From positions 1,496,733 through 1,560,732 of the forward strand of contig PCDI01000004.1 in the NCBI GenBank assembly GCA_002778195.1: DNA of 64,000 nucleotides, in the 5' to 3' direction. The notes under the pieces were generated by a model, which saw only the letters and a list, made by a program, of their open reading frames with translations, was not told the origin of the DNA and did not search any database. Positions 46,501 to 56,875 of this stretch are shown piece by piece. Every line of letters begins with the position of its first letter. Positions within the stretch are counted from its first letter, which is position 1. The position numbers and the translations under genes were made by a program. This DNA comes from Raffaelea ambrosiae. Its lineage: Eukaryota > Ascomycota > Sordariomycetes > Ophiostomatales > Ophiostomataceae.

Positions 46501-47037
46501 TTATTCTTTTTTTTCTCTGTTTTTCCCTTTCGTTCTGCAGGCTCAATGCCGTGGATGCTATTTGTACAGTTATAAAATCATCAAAAAATCAGTAGTAAAA
46601 CATGTTGAAAAAAAGGAACAAATCCCAGAAATAAATCCCTTTCAGTTCCAGGTCCCGTAACTTTTGTCCCCAGACAAAGCAAACAAACAAGCAACGAGAG
46701 CTCGAAAATAAATGAGCAAACAGTAGAGCAAGTTAAAAAAGAAAGCAAAAAAAAAAAATAGAAAGCCGGTTACCTTTGATCCCCCAATCTCGCAAACGTC
46801 ATTCTCGTTCTCCGGCGGCCCTGGGGGTCGTCCCTTCGCACCTCTTAGCCGCCCATGCACCAACTTCTCCGCTCCTAACAGCTGTGTCGCATGTCCTGCA
46901 GTCGCCCACGTCTCCCCAAGTCGCCACAGATATGCATGCACCTTATCTTTCCCCCCCTTCCGTGGCTGATGTTGTTTTTTGTTCGTTGGGTAGCACACCG
47001 TCCATGCGCCTCTTGATTGCACAATTGACCGCCCTTT
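43536..47037. other. 3.5 kb intergenic region, no convincing gene
   Basis: Upstream of the BTB gene and downstream of the 47038-47991 gene. Open frames up to ~330 residues exist (44903-45889, - strand), but their composition is not gene-like and no domain is seen. It holds poly-C (44819-44838), TACGAGTA-type motifs (45608, 46326, 46332), two copies of GTAACTACTATGT in opposite orientation (45298-45310 and 45931-45943) and a CCAAAA-rich stretch (46150-46195). Confidence 0.6.
44819..44838 (+). repeat. poly-C homopolymer, ~20 nt
   Basis: Uninterrupted cytosines; the length is uncertain in any short-read assembly. Confidence 0.8.
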
Positions 47038-47991
47038 CTAGTTCATGTCCATGTCGGCATCGGCCGTGGTAATTGCTGTAGGATGTGTGGTCGCCATGCT
47101 CTCAGGCTCGGTCGGTCGCGGTGATTCGGCCGCCGTCAGCGTGTGATCTCCGTCAAAAACTGGAGGCGAGCACTTGAGGTTGTTGAGCGCTCGGTGTGCA
47201 TCGCTGCTGACAAGTCGGCCTTGCCGCAGGTTCTCTGCGAACAGAAAGAAGCCTTCGTGCGCCTCAACCAGGTAAGACTCCAGTCCTTTGCTCTCCAGTA
47301 GGATCCGCGGCTCCGTCACTGGGTAGTGGTTCTCGATGTAGCGTGCCCAGCCGCGTGCTGCTGATTGGATGTGCTCGCCGAGCCGATTCCAGCCAATGCC
47401 CAGGTGCAGTGTGAAGTCGTCAATCACCGGCTGCGAGCCGTTGGCATCGGGCGTCCGCCCGCGGCTGTCGAAACGGCTTGGGCTGCCGCTGCTGGACCGG
47501 CTGTCTTGTGCTTTGCTTGTAGCTGAGAGATCTAGTCGTGAGGACTTGTGGCTGCGGAGTGATGGCCGGTCTTGCGCCTGTCGTTGTTGTGCGAGGACGG
47601 CCTCATCATGGCGCACCTCTTCGTCTTTGGCCGCCTTCTCTTCGAGCCACGTGCCGGACTGATTGCTGGCGTCGTGCACGTAGCCCGTCTTCTTCTTGAT
47701 GAGAATCATCCCGGGGCCGTACTCCCACTCGTCTTCGTCTTCCTTGACTGGCTCGACAGCTGGTGGCGCCTTTTCTGGCGGGTCCAGATTGACGGCGGCC
47801 TCGTCCCGCGACCGTTTGCGCCCACGGGGAGCCGTTGTGCTGAATGGCACGAGGTTCTGGGTCCATGATGATGGTGATGACCCAAAGGTGCTGGATGGGT
47901 GTCCAAAGAATGGTCTGTTCAGGACAGACTGGTGTGCAGACTGCGGCGACATGGTGAGGATGGGTGAGGCAGTGCGGTCAAAGGAGGACAT
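47038..47991 (-). CDS. conserved-looking fungal protein, function unknown
   Basis: Single exon, 317 aa if the start is the ATG at 47989-47991 (MSSFDRTASPI); an ATG 24 nt further upstream gives eight extra residues. The middle reads WEYGPGMILIKKKTGYVHD. The C-terminal half is compact and contains DFTLHLGIGWNRL, IQSAARGWARYIENHYP, RILLESKGLESYLVEAHEGFFLFAENLRQG and LKCSPPVFDGD. The high density of Trp, Gly, Tyr and His there and an acidic/basic disordered N-terminal half look like a true protein with one small folded domain. I associate this block with unannotated Sordariomycete proteins but know no function. Basic patch PRGRKRSRDE (nt ~47815) is a possible nuclear localisation signal. Confidence 0.7.
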   Translation of the reverse strand: MSSFDRTASPILTMSPQSAHQSVLNRPFFGHPSSTFGSSPSSWTQNLVPFSTTAPRGRKRSRDEAAVNLDPPEKAPPAVEPVKEDEDEWEYGPGMILIKKKTGYVHDASNQSGTWLEEKAAKDEEVRHDEAVLAQQRQAQDRPSLRSHKSSRLDLSATSKAQDSRSSSGSPSRFDSRGRTPDANGSQPVIDDFTLHLGIGWNRLGEHIQSAARGWARYIENHYPVTEPRILLESKGLESYLVEAHEGFFLFAENLRQGRLVSSDAHRALNNLKCSPPVFDGDHTLTAAESPRPTEPESMATTHPTAITTADADMDMN

Positions 47992-48060
47992 GATGATCTG
48001 CTTGGCTTCTCGCAAGAGAAATGACGAAACAGGACACTATGATAGCAAGTAAGAGGAGGT

Positions 48061-48091
48061 GGAAGTGGTGGTGGTGGTGGTGGTGGTGGTG
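48061..48091 (+). repeat. (GGT)n microsatellite
   Basis: About nine GGT/GGA units just upstream of the 47038-47991 gene. Confidence 0.85.
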
Positions 48092-48179
48092 CGAACTCGA
48101 CTCTTGTGCAAGTGACAGCAAAATGGCAAATCTGTAAAGTCAATAACAAATGGCAGGAGGGTACGTGTGAATGTGAGTG

Positions 48180-48222
48180 AGTGCGTGTGTGTGTGCGCGC
48201 GCGTGTATGTGTGTGCGAGTGT
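48180..48222 (+). repeat. GT/GC alternating purine-pyrimidine tract
   Basis: Runs of GTGTGTGTG, GCGCGCGCG and TGTGTGTG form a potential Z-DNA stretch in non-coding DNA. Confidence 0.8.
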
Positions 48223-49364
48223 GCCTTGAAGAGTGTCTTATGTAGTGAAGCTTGAGGTGCGTGCGTAAAGGAGCAGCGGGAGGTACCAAACGGTGCAGAG
48301 GAAATTCAATTGGCTGGGTAGTTTTAGTTCAAGGCAAAGGAGAGCGCCTTCTAGACAACGTCGAGCTCGAAAACAATGGCAGCAGACGAAGGCATAGAGT
48401 GAGGTAGTTGGCGAGGCGTTCGAGGCGGCTGTGCGGCTGTGTATAAGAGTTGGTGTTGTATGCCGTTAAGAGGAAGACGTGGTAAACAAAAGCAAAACGG
48501 ACTTTGGGGGAGCGTGTAAGAAAAGAAGACCAAGAAAGGATGAGCAGGATGCAAAGAGAAAAGTAAGATGGATGATATGGTTTAAAGAGTTGAAAGAAGC
48601 ACGGGACGGAAAAGAAGAGGCGGCAGGGGATTATTTATGTGGGAGAGGGAAGAAAGTAAAGAGAGAAGAAGGAAGGAGAGAACACAAGGAGGAAGACTGT
48701 GCGTGTGAGTGTGTGTGTTAGCTGCAAAGAGTAACAAGAAGAAGGGTTGTGGGGAGGAAGACCAGCCGTTGCCAACAGCCAGAGACAATAGTAATCAAGA
48801 AATGGGCTCCTGGGGATGGACAGTGGACCAAGTGTGAGAGATGACCAGTGGTCTGTGAAGAGGGAAGGAAAGGCAGGCAGAAGGGAGGAGGAAGCCGAGT
48901 AAATTATAAAGAGGAAAAAAATACACGGCGCGAAGACAACAAGAGCAGAGAGCAAAGGGAAGGAAGCAAAGGGAATAAAAAAAAGAGACAGAGAGGGAAA
49001 GCGCAAAGAGGCGAGGCAGAAGAGCCACTGCGTTTGGGAGGAACAAAACGATACCAGTACTTCACGCCAAATGTGGCGTGAGACCCAGGTCACACTCCAG
49101 TACTCTAGTAACGGCACCTTCCCAAATGTACATCCGGCGCTACGCCAGCAAAACTGGAAGGCACGATTGACTTCTACTAGGCCCTGAGCTCTGAGACAAA
49201 GAACACCTGTGCAGAGAGCTGCCGTTGGCGACTAACTACCCATCCGGACCTCTTTCTCTCGAATCCTCGCTTCTGCTCCTCGGCTCGGCCGCTATTACCG
49301 CCTGCTGCCTGTGTTTTCTGCTTGCCCTGGGTCGCCCTCAGCCATCAGATGGCCAGACGAGCAA

Positions 49365-49430
49365 ACGCAGACAGCGCAGTCGACGCAGACGACGCAGACA
49401 GCGCAGTCGACGCAAATGACGCAGACAGCC
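49365..49430 (+). repeat. 27-bp minisatellite, 2.4 copies
   Basis: Units at 49365-49391 and 49392-49418 (differing at two sites) and a 12-nt partial third unit, each built of ACGCAGAC/GCGCAGTCG blocks. Confidence 0.9.
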
Positions 49431-50394
49431 AGCCGTCTGCAACAAACAGTAGCCATCCACGGGCGAATAGCAACATACGAGTAAGATACAGCTCCCTTCA
49501 GCAGCACGCAGCAACCTTCCCCGACCAACACGCCAGCCCCATGCTGAGGAAACGGAGTCCCTTGCCCAGCAGTAAACCTCTCGTAAGTAAAATAAAAATA
49601 AAATGGACAGCCAAACACCCCAAGCCGCACCACACGCCCAGAGGCAAGGGGGGACCGCGCAAACGCAAATCGAGGCTGACGACTGCCCATTGGCCCCAGT
49701 CCAAAGGCACCTTTCAGGAGTCGTTGTTTGCATGTCGGGGGGGATGGGAGGAGAGCGGAAGCAGCAGAGCTTCCCTTCTCTTTGGCAGTTGCCGGATGCT
49801 GATTCGCGGTGGCTACCAATGAAAATAGTGGGTCTCGGCTGGTCAATGGCGCAAGGTTCGGTGGTGCTATGATGGCGCTGGCACTGTTCTAGCACTGTGG
49901 GCTGCGACGGCAATCAATCTGGAGCGGACGACGCCCATCACAAGGAGAGCAGCTGACGTGATTCCAGATTAGTAGAATACTTCCGCACTAACAAATACTC
50001 GGTGAAGAGCCGTTACAGCTATAATAGCACACAGGTACGCCGTGCTGTACTTCCACGTTTAGCACGGTCTCCCCCTTCAAGCAACCAGCAGGCACAGCCT
50101 GAAGGGGCCTAGCACGTTCTCTCGTTGCCTTTGCGCCAAGACACTCGCTCACCTCTGCACCCCATCTGCACTCGCAACCACCTTGTGGTTCGTCTGCCGT
50201 CTCGGCCACCCCGGCACCTCTGTGTCCGCTATCGGTTTCTGTCTTTCATTTTTCCGATAACCCCCTGCTTTGCTTGTGTCGATGGGCGCTGACGTAACAG
50301 CAATCCACCAAATGTGCATAATGCCCTTGTGCAAGCGTATGCAAGGTTGTGCGATTTTGGCATGACTGCACAAATGCACAAGCGGGTCTTGCTC

Positions 50395-51728
50395 TTAAGC
50401 TTCGTCGACACCCTCGTCGCTCTGCAGGGGACCGCGTCTTGTGCTGGTGTGGACGGCGTCTGGATTTCGGTTCCGCTGTGAATGATGCATTCCCCGACCA
50501 GATCCTGCCACATGTATCGCCATAGGCAAGCCAGAGCCAGACCTGCTCTCGTCGTTGTACTGAGCTGTACGAGCAGTCCTGCTTCTAGCTGGGGCCGTGT
50601 ATCCCCCTAGCAACTTGGGTCTGTTCTGCGGCGTCTGGGGCCGTCTACGGCTCGGCCGCGTGTCAATATAAACGTCAAACGTGTTGGAACCATCAGCAGA
50701 CGCAGGCGACGTGGATCTGTTCCTCAATCTCGTCCGGCTGCTGGCTCCTGCCGATGCAATGTCGCCGGACTGCGCTGACAGCGATCTAGGCGACATATTT
50801 GGAGCCGACGGCAGGAGGTCAGCTGTGCGTTGTTCCTGGCGGCCACGAGAGATCGCTGCGTTTGACTCGTTGCTGATCGGTTGGTCAGAACTGTGTACGC
50901 GAAATACAGAGTTCTGATGGGCAAACAGCAGGCTTGGGTCAGTTGCACGAATGTCCATAACGTGCACAGTGAAGGCAGTTTCCAGTATTATCCAGTGTGC
51001 ACCCTTACCTTGAAAGCAGGCGATGGGATGGGCCATCTGAGCATTGTCCCTGCCGGGGACAAAAAGTTGTCCAGCTGCAATGCATCTTCCGGCCAAGCCA
51101 CCAGATTGGTGGGCGGTCTCTCCCTTGAAATATGCCTTGTCTCCTGCCTCGAAGCGGTCGACTGTGGCTCTCGCTTCTAGCGCGGGGAGCCTCCAGCCGG
51201 CGTGCCAGGTGATAAGTGCTCTTCATTTGCTGTCCAAGGTGAACGGGGCCGGCGCGGGGGCAGAGACAGCCAGCGGGGAGCCATGGAACTGTCAGAAGAT
51301 GATCTGTGTAGCCCTCTTCGCGTGGCTGGCACAGCTCGACAAGGCCGGCTTGGCGGGCTCCTATCCATGCCAAGGACAATTGCATCGTCATCGTAGCCCA
51401 AGCTGGTGCTACTCAGACAGGGCTCTCCAGTTGATGCGTCCTCTGTTCCTGAAATGGCATTGTCTCTGATATTGGCAGCAGCCAACGGCTGCGCGGCCGG
51501 GCGTATCACCAGCTCATCCCGGAAGGTTGTCTGCATGGGGCTCGGTGTCTTTGCTAGTAGTTTTTCCGCATCTTCTACTTCGACGTTCTTCTCTTCAGAT
51601 CCAAGTATACGGCTGCTCTTGGTGTGAAGCCTCTTTGTTGCAGGAGCTCCCCTGAATGTCTGCCGTATTTCATACTCTCTGATTTCGTCCATCGAGACGA
51701 ACAGGGTGGTAGGGTTGAGACGAATCAT
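50395..51728 (-). CDS. unknown fungal protein; gene model uncertain (in-frame TAG)
   Basis: The first block, 51728..51180, opens with MIRLNPTTLFVSMDEIREYE and runs 183 residues, Ser/Pro/Arg-rich with a Thr/Ser/Asp-rich middle, to a TAG at 51177-51179. The same frame then stays open for 56 codons (51176..51009). It ends at a good intron (50914-51008: donor GTAAGG, AACTGAC branch, acceptor CCCATCAG) and continues for 172 codons (50913..50395) to a TAA. The downstream part is Arg/Ser/Thr-rich and disordered with a possible nuclear basic patch (RPSRRRP). The TAG could be the true end, or its AG could be an acceptor (a 156-nt intron from a weak GTGCCA donor at 51332 would keep frame). It could also be a sequence error or a disabled allele. 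No domain recognised. An upstream ATG at 51758 would add ten residues. Confidence 0.5.
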
Positions 51729-54179
51729 GATGGCAATGGGAGGAGGGAGGATGTGCATGCTAGTGGGATGGATGCGGGATGTCTCTCGTCGGATTTAGCA
51801 AGAGGAGTTGTTGTTCATAGGAGGCTAGGAAGCCGACAAGTTTGTTGACAAGACGGCGATGTCGTCTCTGGGGCATAGAACAGCCATGCTTGTTTTCTTG
51901 CATGGAAGACAGTGGCCTTGTCGGGATAGAGAAAGAGCGAGCTGCTCTCGGTCTTTGGATGGGGCAGCTTCGGCTGGGGTGTCTCCCTCGCATGTTGAGA
52001 GACCTGGTAGGACAGGAACAATCGAGCAGCCAAAGCCTCTTTCCCGATTCGAGCACGGGCGGGCTTCTTACAGTGGCCGCCCGCTGTTTCATTGCACGCT
52101 GCGGGAGACACGAGAGAATGCCAAAACAATGACATCGACACATGCTTTCAACAGAACAGGTGGTTGTAAGATGCGTGACATTGGCGCGGTTCTTATGTGG
52201 CCCAAGGAAGCCCGATGTAGTTGGCCGATGGAGAAGCCAATTTCCCACGACCCGGTTCCCCACAGGTACGCCAAAGCTTGAGGCTGAAAGCCAAATAAAA
52301 GGAGAGCTCTATTGCGCGGAGACGAAGGATCAGAAAGGCCGCAGAGAAGGCCCAAGTTTCTGAAAAGGACCAGAGAGGACCAGAGGGGACCAGGGAGGCC
52401 CGGGGCTTGTTCAGAGAGGCTCAAGGCGCACCGAAGGAGCAGTGGTTGGTTAGATGCCTCGCGGGTAGAAGTAGAACAACGAGAGCTGCTGCGAGCGCAA
52501 CACCGGAAACAAGAACACAGCAACAGCTGCAGGTGGGCGCACTGCGGCACGAGAACCAGTCAGAGACCGCCAAAAGCTGGGTTCATAATAAAAACAAGGC
52601 AGCCAGCCGACCGGACAGCCCTCCTGCGATGCTCATTTCGCTCTCCTGTGAAAATACGGAATTGCCCAATTTCCCTGCCCAGCCCAAAAGGGTCCGTATT
52701 GCGACCTGTTGCTTGCTGCTGATGCGACTATCTGCAAAGCCGGAATTGCCTGTCGAGCCACCGGGCTAGTTATCGAGCTGTTGGCTGGGGTGCGCGGCCA
52801 AAGACCGAGAAACCCTGAAAAAAGGACCCTGGGCTGGCAGAGCTGGCGCCGGCTCAGACAAGCACAGGAGGCTTCTGCGTTGAACGAGGCCGCACGCCCA
52901 AGCAAGTGTACTATGTCTGCGGGCCTACTCCTCCCTTCTTAGGCCAGCCACGACACTACGCGGGCAGTAAGCACCCCTTCGTGGCAGCGACCCTTCGGCG
53001 CCTGCCCTGCTCACAACCCGCCAAAACCCTCTCGGTCGCTCCTTCCTCTGCTGTCGTCCCTTTCGGTGTCAATTGGGCTGCTTCCCAAGCAGGCGTTGTC
53101 CATCGCTCCTTCCTTCCGGTTTTTGCAAATTTCATTCGTTTTGTTTCTCTTTCCCTCGTTTTCACCCTCCTCTCTCTCTCTCTTTCTGTCTGCCTCTCCT
53201 CCTACTCTCATCTCCCTCTTCAGCTTCGCCACGTCTCGTTGCGTGCCCCTTCCTACTTCACGTGGTGCTCGCAGTGCTGCCTGCGCCCTCGTTGCATCTC
53301 ACCTATTTTCCGCCACGACTGCGCGGCCTGCCCACCCCAGCGTTTCGCCAACCAGATCTCCGGCTTCTGGCCCGGCGACGGCAATTTTTGGAAGTGTGGT
53401 ATGCCTCATTCTCATTACCCCCCTCCTCTATTCTCTACCCCCCCCTTTACCGTCCCGTCTGCCGCATCCCCCTAATTTGCCTGCCTCTTATCACGAACCG
53501 TGCTGTCGTCTCTCGTTTTATTTTTCGCCGCTCTGCACGGCCAACAGGAGCCTTTGCTGACTGGCAGCCAACTCTGACACAAGCAGACCCCAAAGAGGCT
53601 TCGACTTGGACAGGTGCCCCGTTGCCACGCCACAGCCCCGGATAGCTCCTCCAACAGCTTCGCGTCTTCTCCACGCTGGCCTCTTCTCTCGATCGTCGAC
53701 TGTCGGACAACCCAGCTTTTCGTTCTCCTTGCGTTCGCTCTGCTGCATGCAACCCCCAACCTGTGGTGCATATTCGCTCGCTTCTGGCGCCTCCAGCCCG
53801 ACTCAGACGACTCCTTCCGAGCTCTCGATAGGCTGACACGCCTGGACGATACCCCCAACTTCTTCTCCCCGCCTGGATTCCGGCACCACGCCCAAACTCG
53901 TGCCAACCGTTGTGTGACATCACCAACCATAAACGACCACCAGCCTGTTATCCTGCTCGTACGGACCTGCCCGATGGAAGCTGGTGTCTTCCGTCCTTAT
54001 TCCGTCCTCCTACACTTCGGTCCCTTTTACGACACATAAGACAGTGTGGCAAGGGCTTTCTTTCGAATGTGGGCTCTGCAAACGTCGCCCGTTCACCGCC
54101 CTATCCCATCCACCTCCACACTGTCGTGGACACCCCAGCCACCAGTCCTCCAGCATCGACGCCCCTTGTCCCTGCCGTC
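51729..54179. other. 2.45 kb between divergent genes; PDK1 5' leader at its right end
   Basis: No gene recognised. The right ~700 bp is the probable promoter and leader of the PDK1 gene: a CT-rich tract (53150-53226), then pyrimidine-rich sequence with upstream ATGs. A possible leader intron (donor GTATGC at ~53399, acceptor CCAACAG at ~53547) is suggested only by its splice-like ends. Confidence 0.55.
53974..54039 (+). promoter_or_regulatory. upstream ORF 1 in the PDK1 leader (21 codons)
   Basis: ATG at 53974 to TAA at 54037-54039, ending 141 bp before the main start. It is present in the mRNA only if transcription begins upstream and no intron removes it. Confidence 0.4.
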
Positions 54180-54183
54180 ATGA
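54067..54183 (+). promoter_or_regulatory. upstream ORF 2 overlapping the PDK1 start codon (ATGA)
   Basis: ATG at 54067-54069 starts a 38-codon frame whose TGA (54181-54183) overlaps the main ATG (54180-54182). The frames differ, so ribosomes translating it finish exactly on the main start, an arrangement known for termination-reinitiation. Confidence 0.5.
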
Positions 54184-56875
54184 ATGGTGATCTCAGCTTG
54201 TCCAAGGCCCTGGGAGGGCTGCGCATTGCCAATCCCGACGATGCAGTCTCCCCGACGGCCGACACCCCCCCTCCAGCCTCACGCGATCTCTTCCCCCCCC
54301 CATCACAGTCATCCGGTGACAGGCTAGCCGATCAAGCATATCTCGCTCCCAACTCCTCAGCGTCCTTACCCCTGGATCAGCAGAGCCCGTCCCGCGGCCC
54401 CAGTCCGTTCCACGAAACGAGTGCGGCAGCCCTGTTCAAAGCTGCCCAAGCAAGTCTGGGAAACACGCCGCTCGACCGCCAGTATCAACAGCCACAGTAC
54501 CCATCTCGACCACTGGACCCGGCCACGGCGTCAGCTCGGCATCTGTCCAATATCTATACCAGCTCTTCTACCGATCTGACCTCCACATCTCCATCTCCCG
54601 GGTACGCCGCCTTGCGAAACGAGCCCACTCGATCATCTTCCTACCGAATTCCTAACCGGAGCGACTCCCGATCCAACAAACTCACAACCTACGTTTCTGC
54701 CGTGCCATCTCGAGAAACGACCCATACCGACCGCACATACAATGGGCCCCGCCAACAACTACCTATCTCGTCCGCCAGTGGAGCGTTGCCTCCCCGTCGA
54801 AGTTCCAAAGGCATGGGGGGCGGCTACGCATCCATCCCTGGTGGTACCGGTGCCACGGCTCCGCCAGGAGCCGCTGCTGTTTCCAGCACCGCTGTAGGAG
54901 CGGGCCAGTCCCCACCATCACAGCCGAGCTCCTACGGGGCGGAAGCTGTCTTGCCCACAAGCAGCGAGGACTGGAAAGAACGCGGGGCAGCCGTGAGTGT
55001 CAGGAAAGAGGTTGACGCAAATGGCAAGTCCGTCTTGAGGACCGTCAAGAAAGGCGTCCAAGACTTCGCCTTCGGCAAAATACTCGGCGAGGGCTCGTAC
55101 AGCACCGTGTACTTGGCCACTGACCGCCAGAGCTTGAAGGAATACGCTGTCAAGGTACTTGAAAAGAAGCACATCATTAAGGAGAAAAAAGTCAAGTACG
55201 TAAACATCGAAAAGAACACGCTCAACCGCCTCACAGAGCACCCCGGAATCGTTCGCCTATACTATACATTCCAGGACGAGGCCTCGCTTTACTACGTACT
55301 CGATCTCTGCGGCGGCGGCGAGTTGTTGGGCATCTTGAAGCGGACAGGCACGTTCGACGTGGAGTGTTCGCGATTCTATGGAGCACAGATCTTGGACGCC
55401 ATCCGGTATATGCATTCCAGGGGTGTCATCCACCGTGATTTGAAGCCCGAGAATGTTCTGCTGGACGACAACATGCATGTCAAGATTACGGATTTTGGCA
55501 CCGCCAAGCTTTTGCCAGACCCGAGGGACCCGCAGTCCGTCGAGGCCAGCAATGGCGGAATCGGCCTGAACGGCCAAGGGGCCAGCGGCCGCACGGCATC
55601 GTTTGTCGGCACAGCAGAATACGTTAGCCCCGAGCTTCTAATGGACAAGTCGGCCAGCAAAGCTAGCGACCTGTGGGCTTTTGGCTGCATAATCTACCAG
55701 CTCCTTGCGGGCAGACCGCCGTTCAAAGGCGCATCTGAATATTTGACATTCCAAAAGATAGTCAATCTCGAATACGAGTTTCCAGCCGGCTTCCCACCTG
55801 CAGCCCGAGATCTGGTGGAGCGGTGCCTGGTGCTGGACCCGGCACGGCGGCTCACCATTGAGCACATCATGAATCACGAATTTTTTGATGGCCAGGTGAT
55901 CGGGAAGGAACTATGGCGGATGAAGGCACCAAGACTCCGGCCCTATGTGCCACAAAGTCAGGATTCCCATATGATGTCGCAGAACGGCTCGGCGCCTGCT
56001 CCCCAAGCTATATCCTCTACATCCAGAGGAAACCCTTACGGTATATCCGGCTCGTCAAAAGCACTCAATTTAGGTGGGAGTGGAGGCGGGCTATCGCAGA
56101 CAGGGCAGAAAAGCGGATCGCGTCCGTCACGGATCATAACAGAGCTGCCGCCGCCGACACAGCTGGATCTCGACTGGTCGCCAGTTCTGACCCGGCAGAA
56201 CGAGCGAATTCTCAAACTGGGCGACCTGATGGTCGTTTCAACACCGCTCCCCAACAGTCCACACAGCAAAGGCAGCGACCACAGCGACGGGCACAAGAAG
56301 CTGTCACGTTTCTTTGGCGGAAGCACGACCAAGAAGCGGCAGCGGCTAGTCATGGTGACGTCGAGTGGGCGGATCGTGTTTGCTCCTGCGGGCGGAGACG
56401 AGAAAAAAGCGAAGCAGGAAATCTCGCTTCTCGGACCTGACTGCTTTTGGAGAGCCCAGACGGATGCCAAAGGCCAAGCCATTTGGTGTGTTGACGTGGT
56501 ATGTACTAGTGTAGCTATCCTGTGTTCTACCATGATATCCATTCAAACTAACTGTGTGCAAAGGGTGGTATGCATTACACGTTCGAAGAAACGAAAGCTG
56601 CGCCGGCTACACCCGAGGCAGGACTTGCAGCGGTCGAGGAGTGGATTGAGGCGTTGGAGCGAGCGAAAGACATGGCCCTGTCTCAACACATCGGGACGTA
56701 CCGAAGCGAGGAATTTGGCGACTCAGCGATGTCCAGCCCGGCCAGCACATTGGCGGCGCGGCCGACATACTCTGGCAAAGGCCAAGGCAGTGGCGACGAC
56801 TCGGCCATTGCAGAGCGCAAGAGGAACCGATTCAGCAAGAGGCAGTCTAAGAACGGGCTGGGCGCTCAGTTCTAA
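54180..56875 (+). CDS. PKH1: PDK1-type AGC kinase (Pkh1/2, Ksg1 homologue)
   Basis: Two exons: 54180..56498 and 56564..56875; 876 aa. The 65-nt intron has donor GTATGT and an AAACTAAC branch. The start is the only in-frame ATG before the conserved region (MNGDLSLSKALGGLRIANPD). Residues 1-290 are disordered Ser/Pro/Thr. The kinase domain (~295-590) shows GEGSYSTVY, catalytic K325 (YAVKVL), the PIF-pocket region VKYVNIEKNTL, HRDLKPEN (D420) and DFGTAK (D438). The PDK1-specific activation loop is ASFVGTAEYVSPELL with S474 at the autophosphorylation position. A PH-like domain follows (ERILKLGDLMVVS, RQRLVMVTSSGRIVF, and after the intron GGMHYTFEE..AVEEWIEALERA). It phosphorylates the activation loops of AGC kinases (Ypk, Pkc1, Sch9 types) in sphingolipid and wall-integrity signalling. 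Two upstream ORFs precede it. The C-terminus NGLGAQF is unremarkable. Confidence 0.93.

Larger units (their letters stand above)
47992..50394. other. 2.4 kb intergenic region, no gene seen
   Basis: It includes (GGT)n at 48061-48091, GT/GC dinucleotide repeats at 48180-48222, purine-rich sequence at 48480-49020 and a 27-bp minisatellite at 49365-49430. Open frames are short or of biased composition. Confidence 0.6.

Noticed and set aside
49295..49846. 183-codon - strand frame with repeated CVVCVDCAV
   Set aside because: The Cys/Val repeats are the antisense of the 27-bp minisatellite; no gene evidence.
53073..53645. 190-codon + strand frame upstream of the PDK1 gene
   Set aside because: Leu/Pro/Ser-rich translation of a CT-rich leader; no domain and no proper coding composition.
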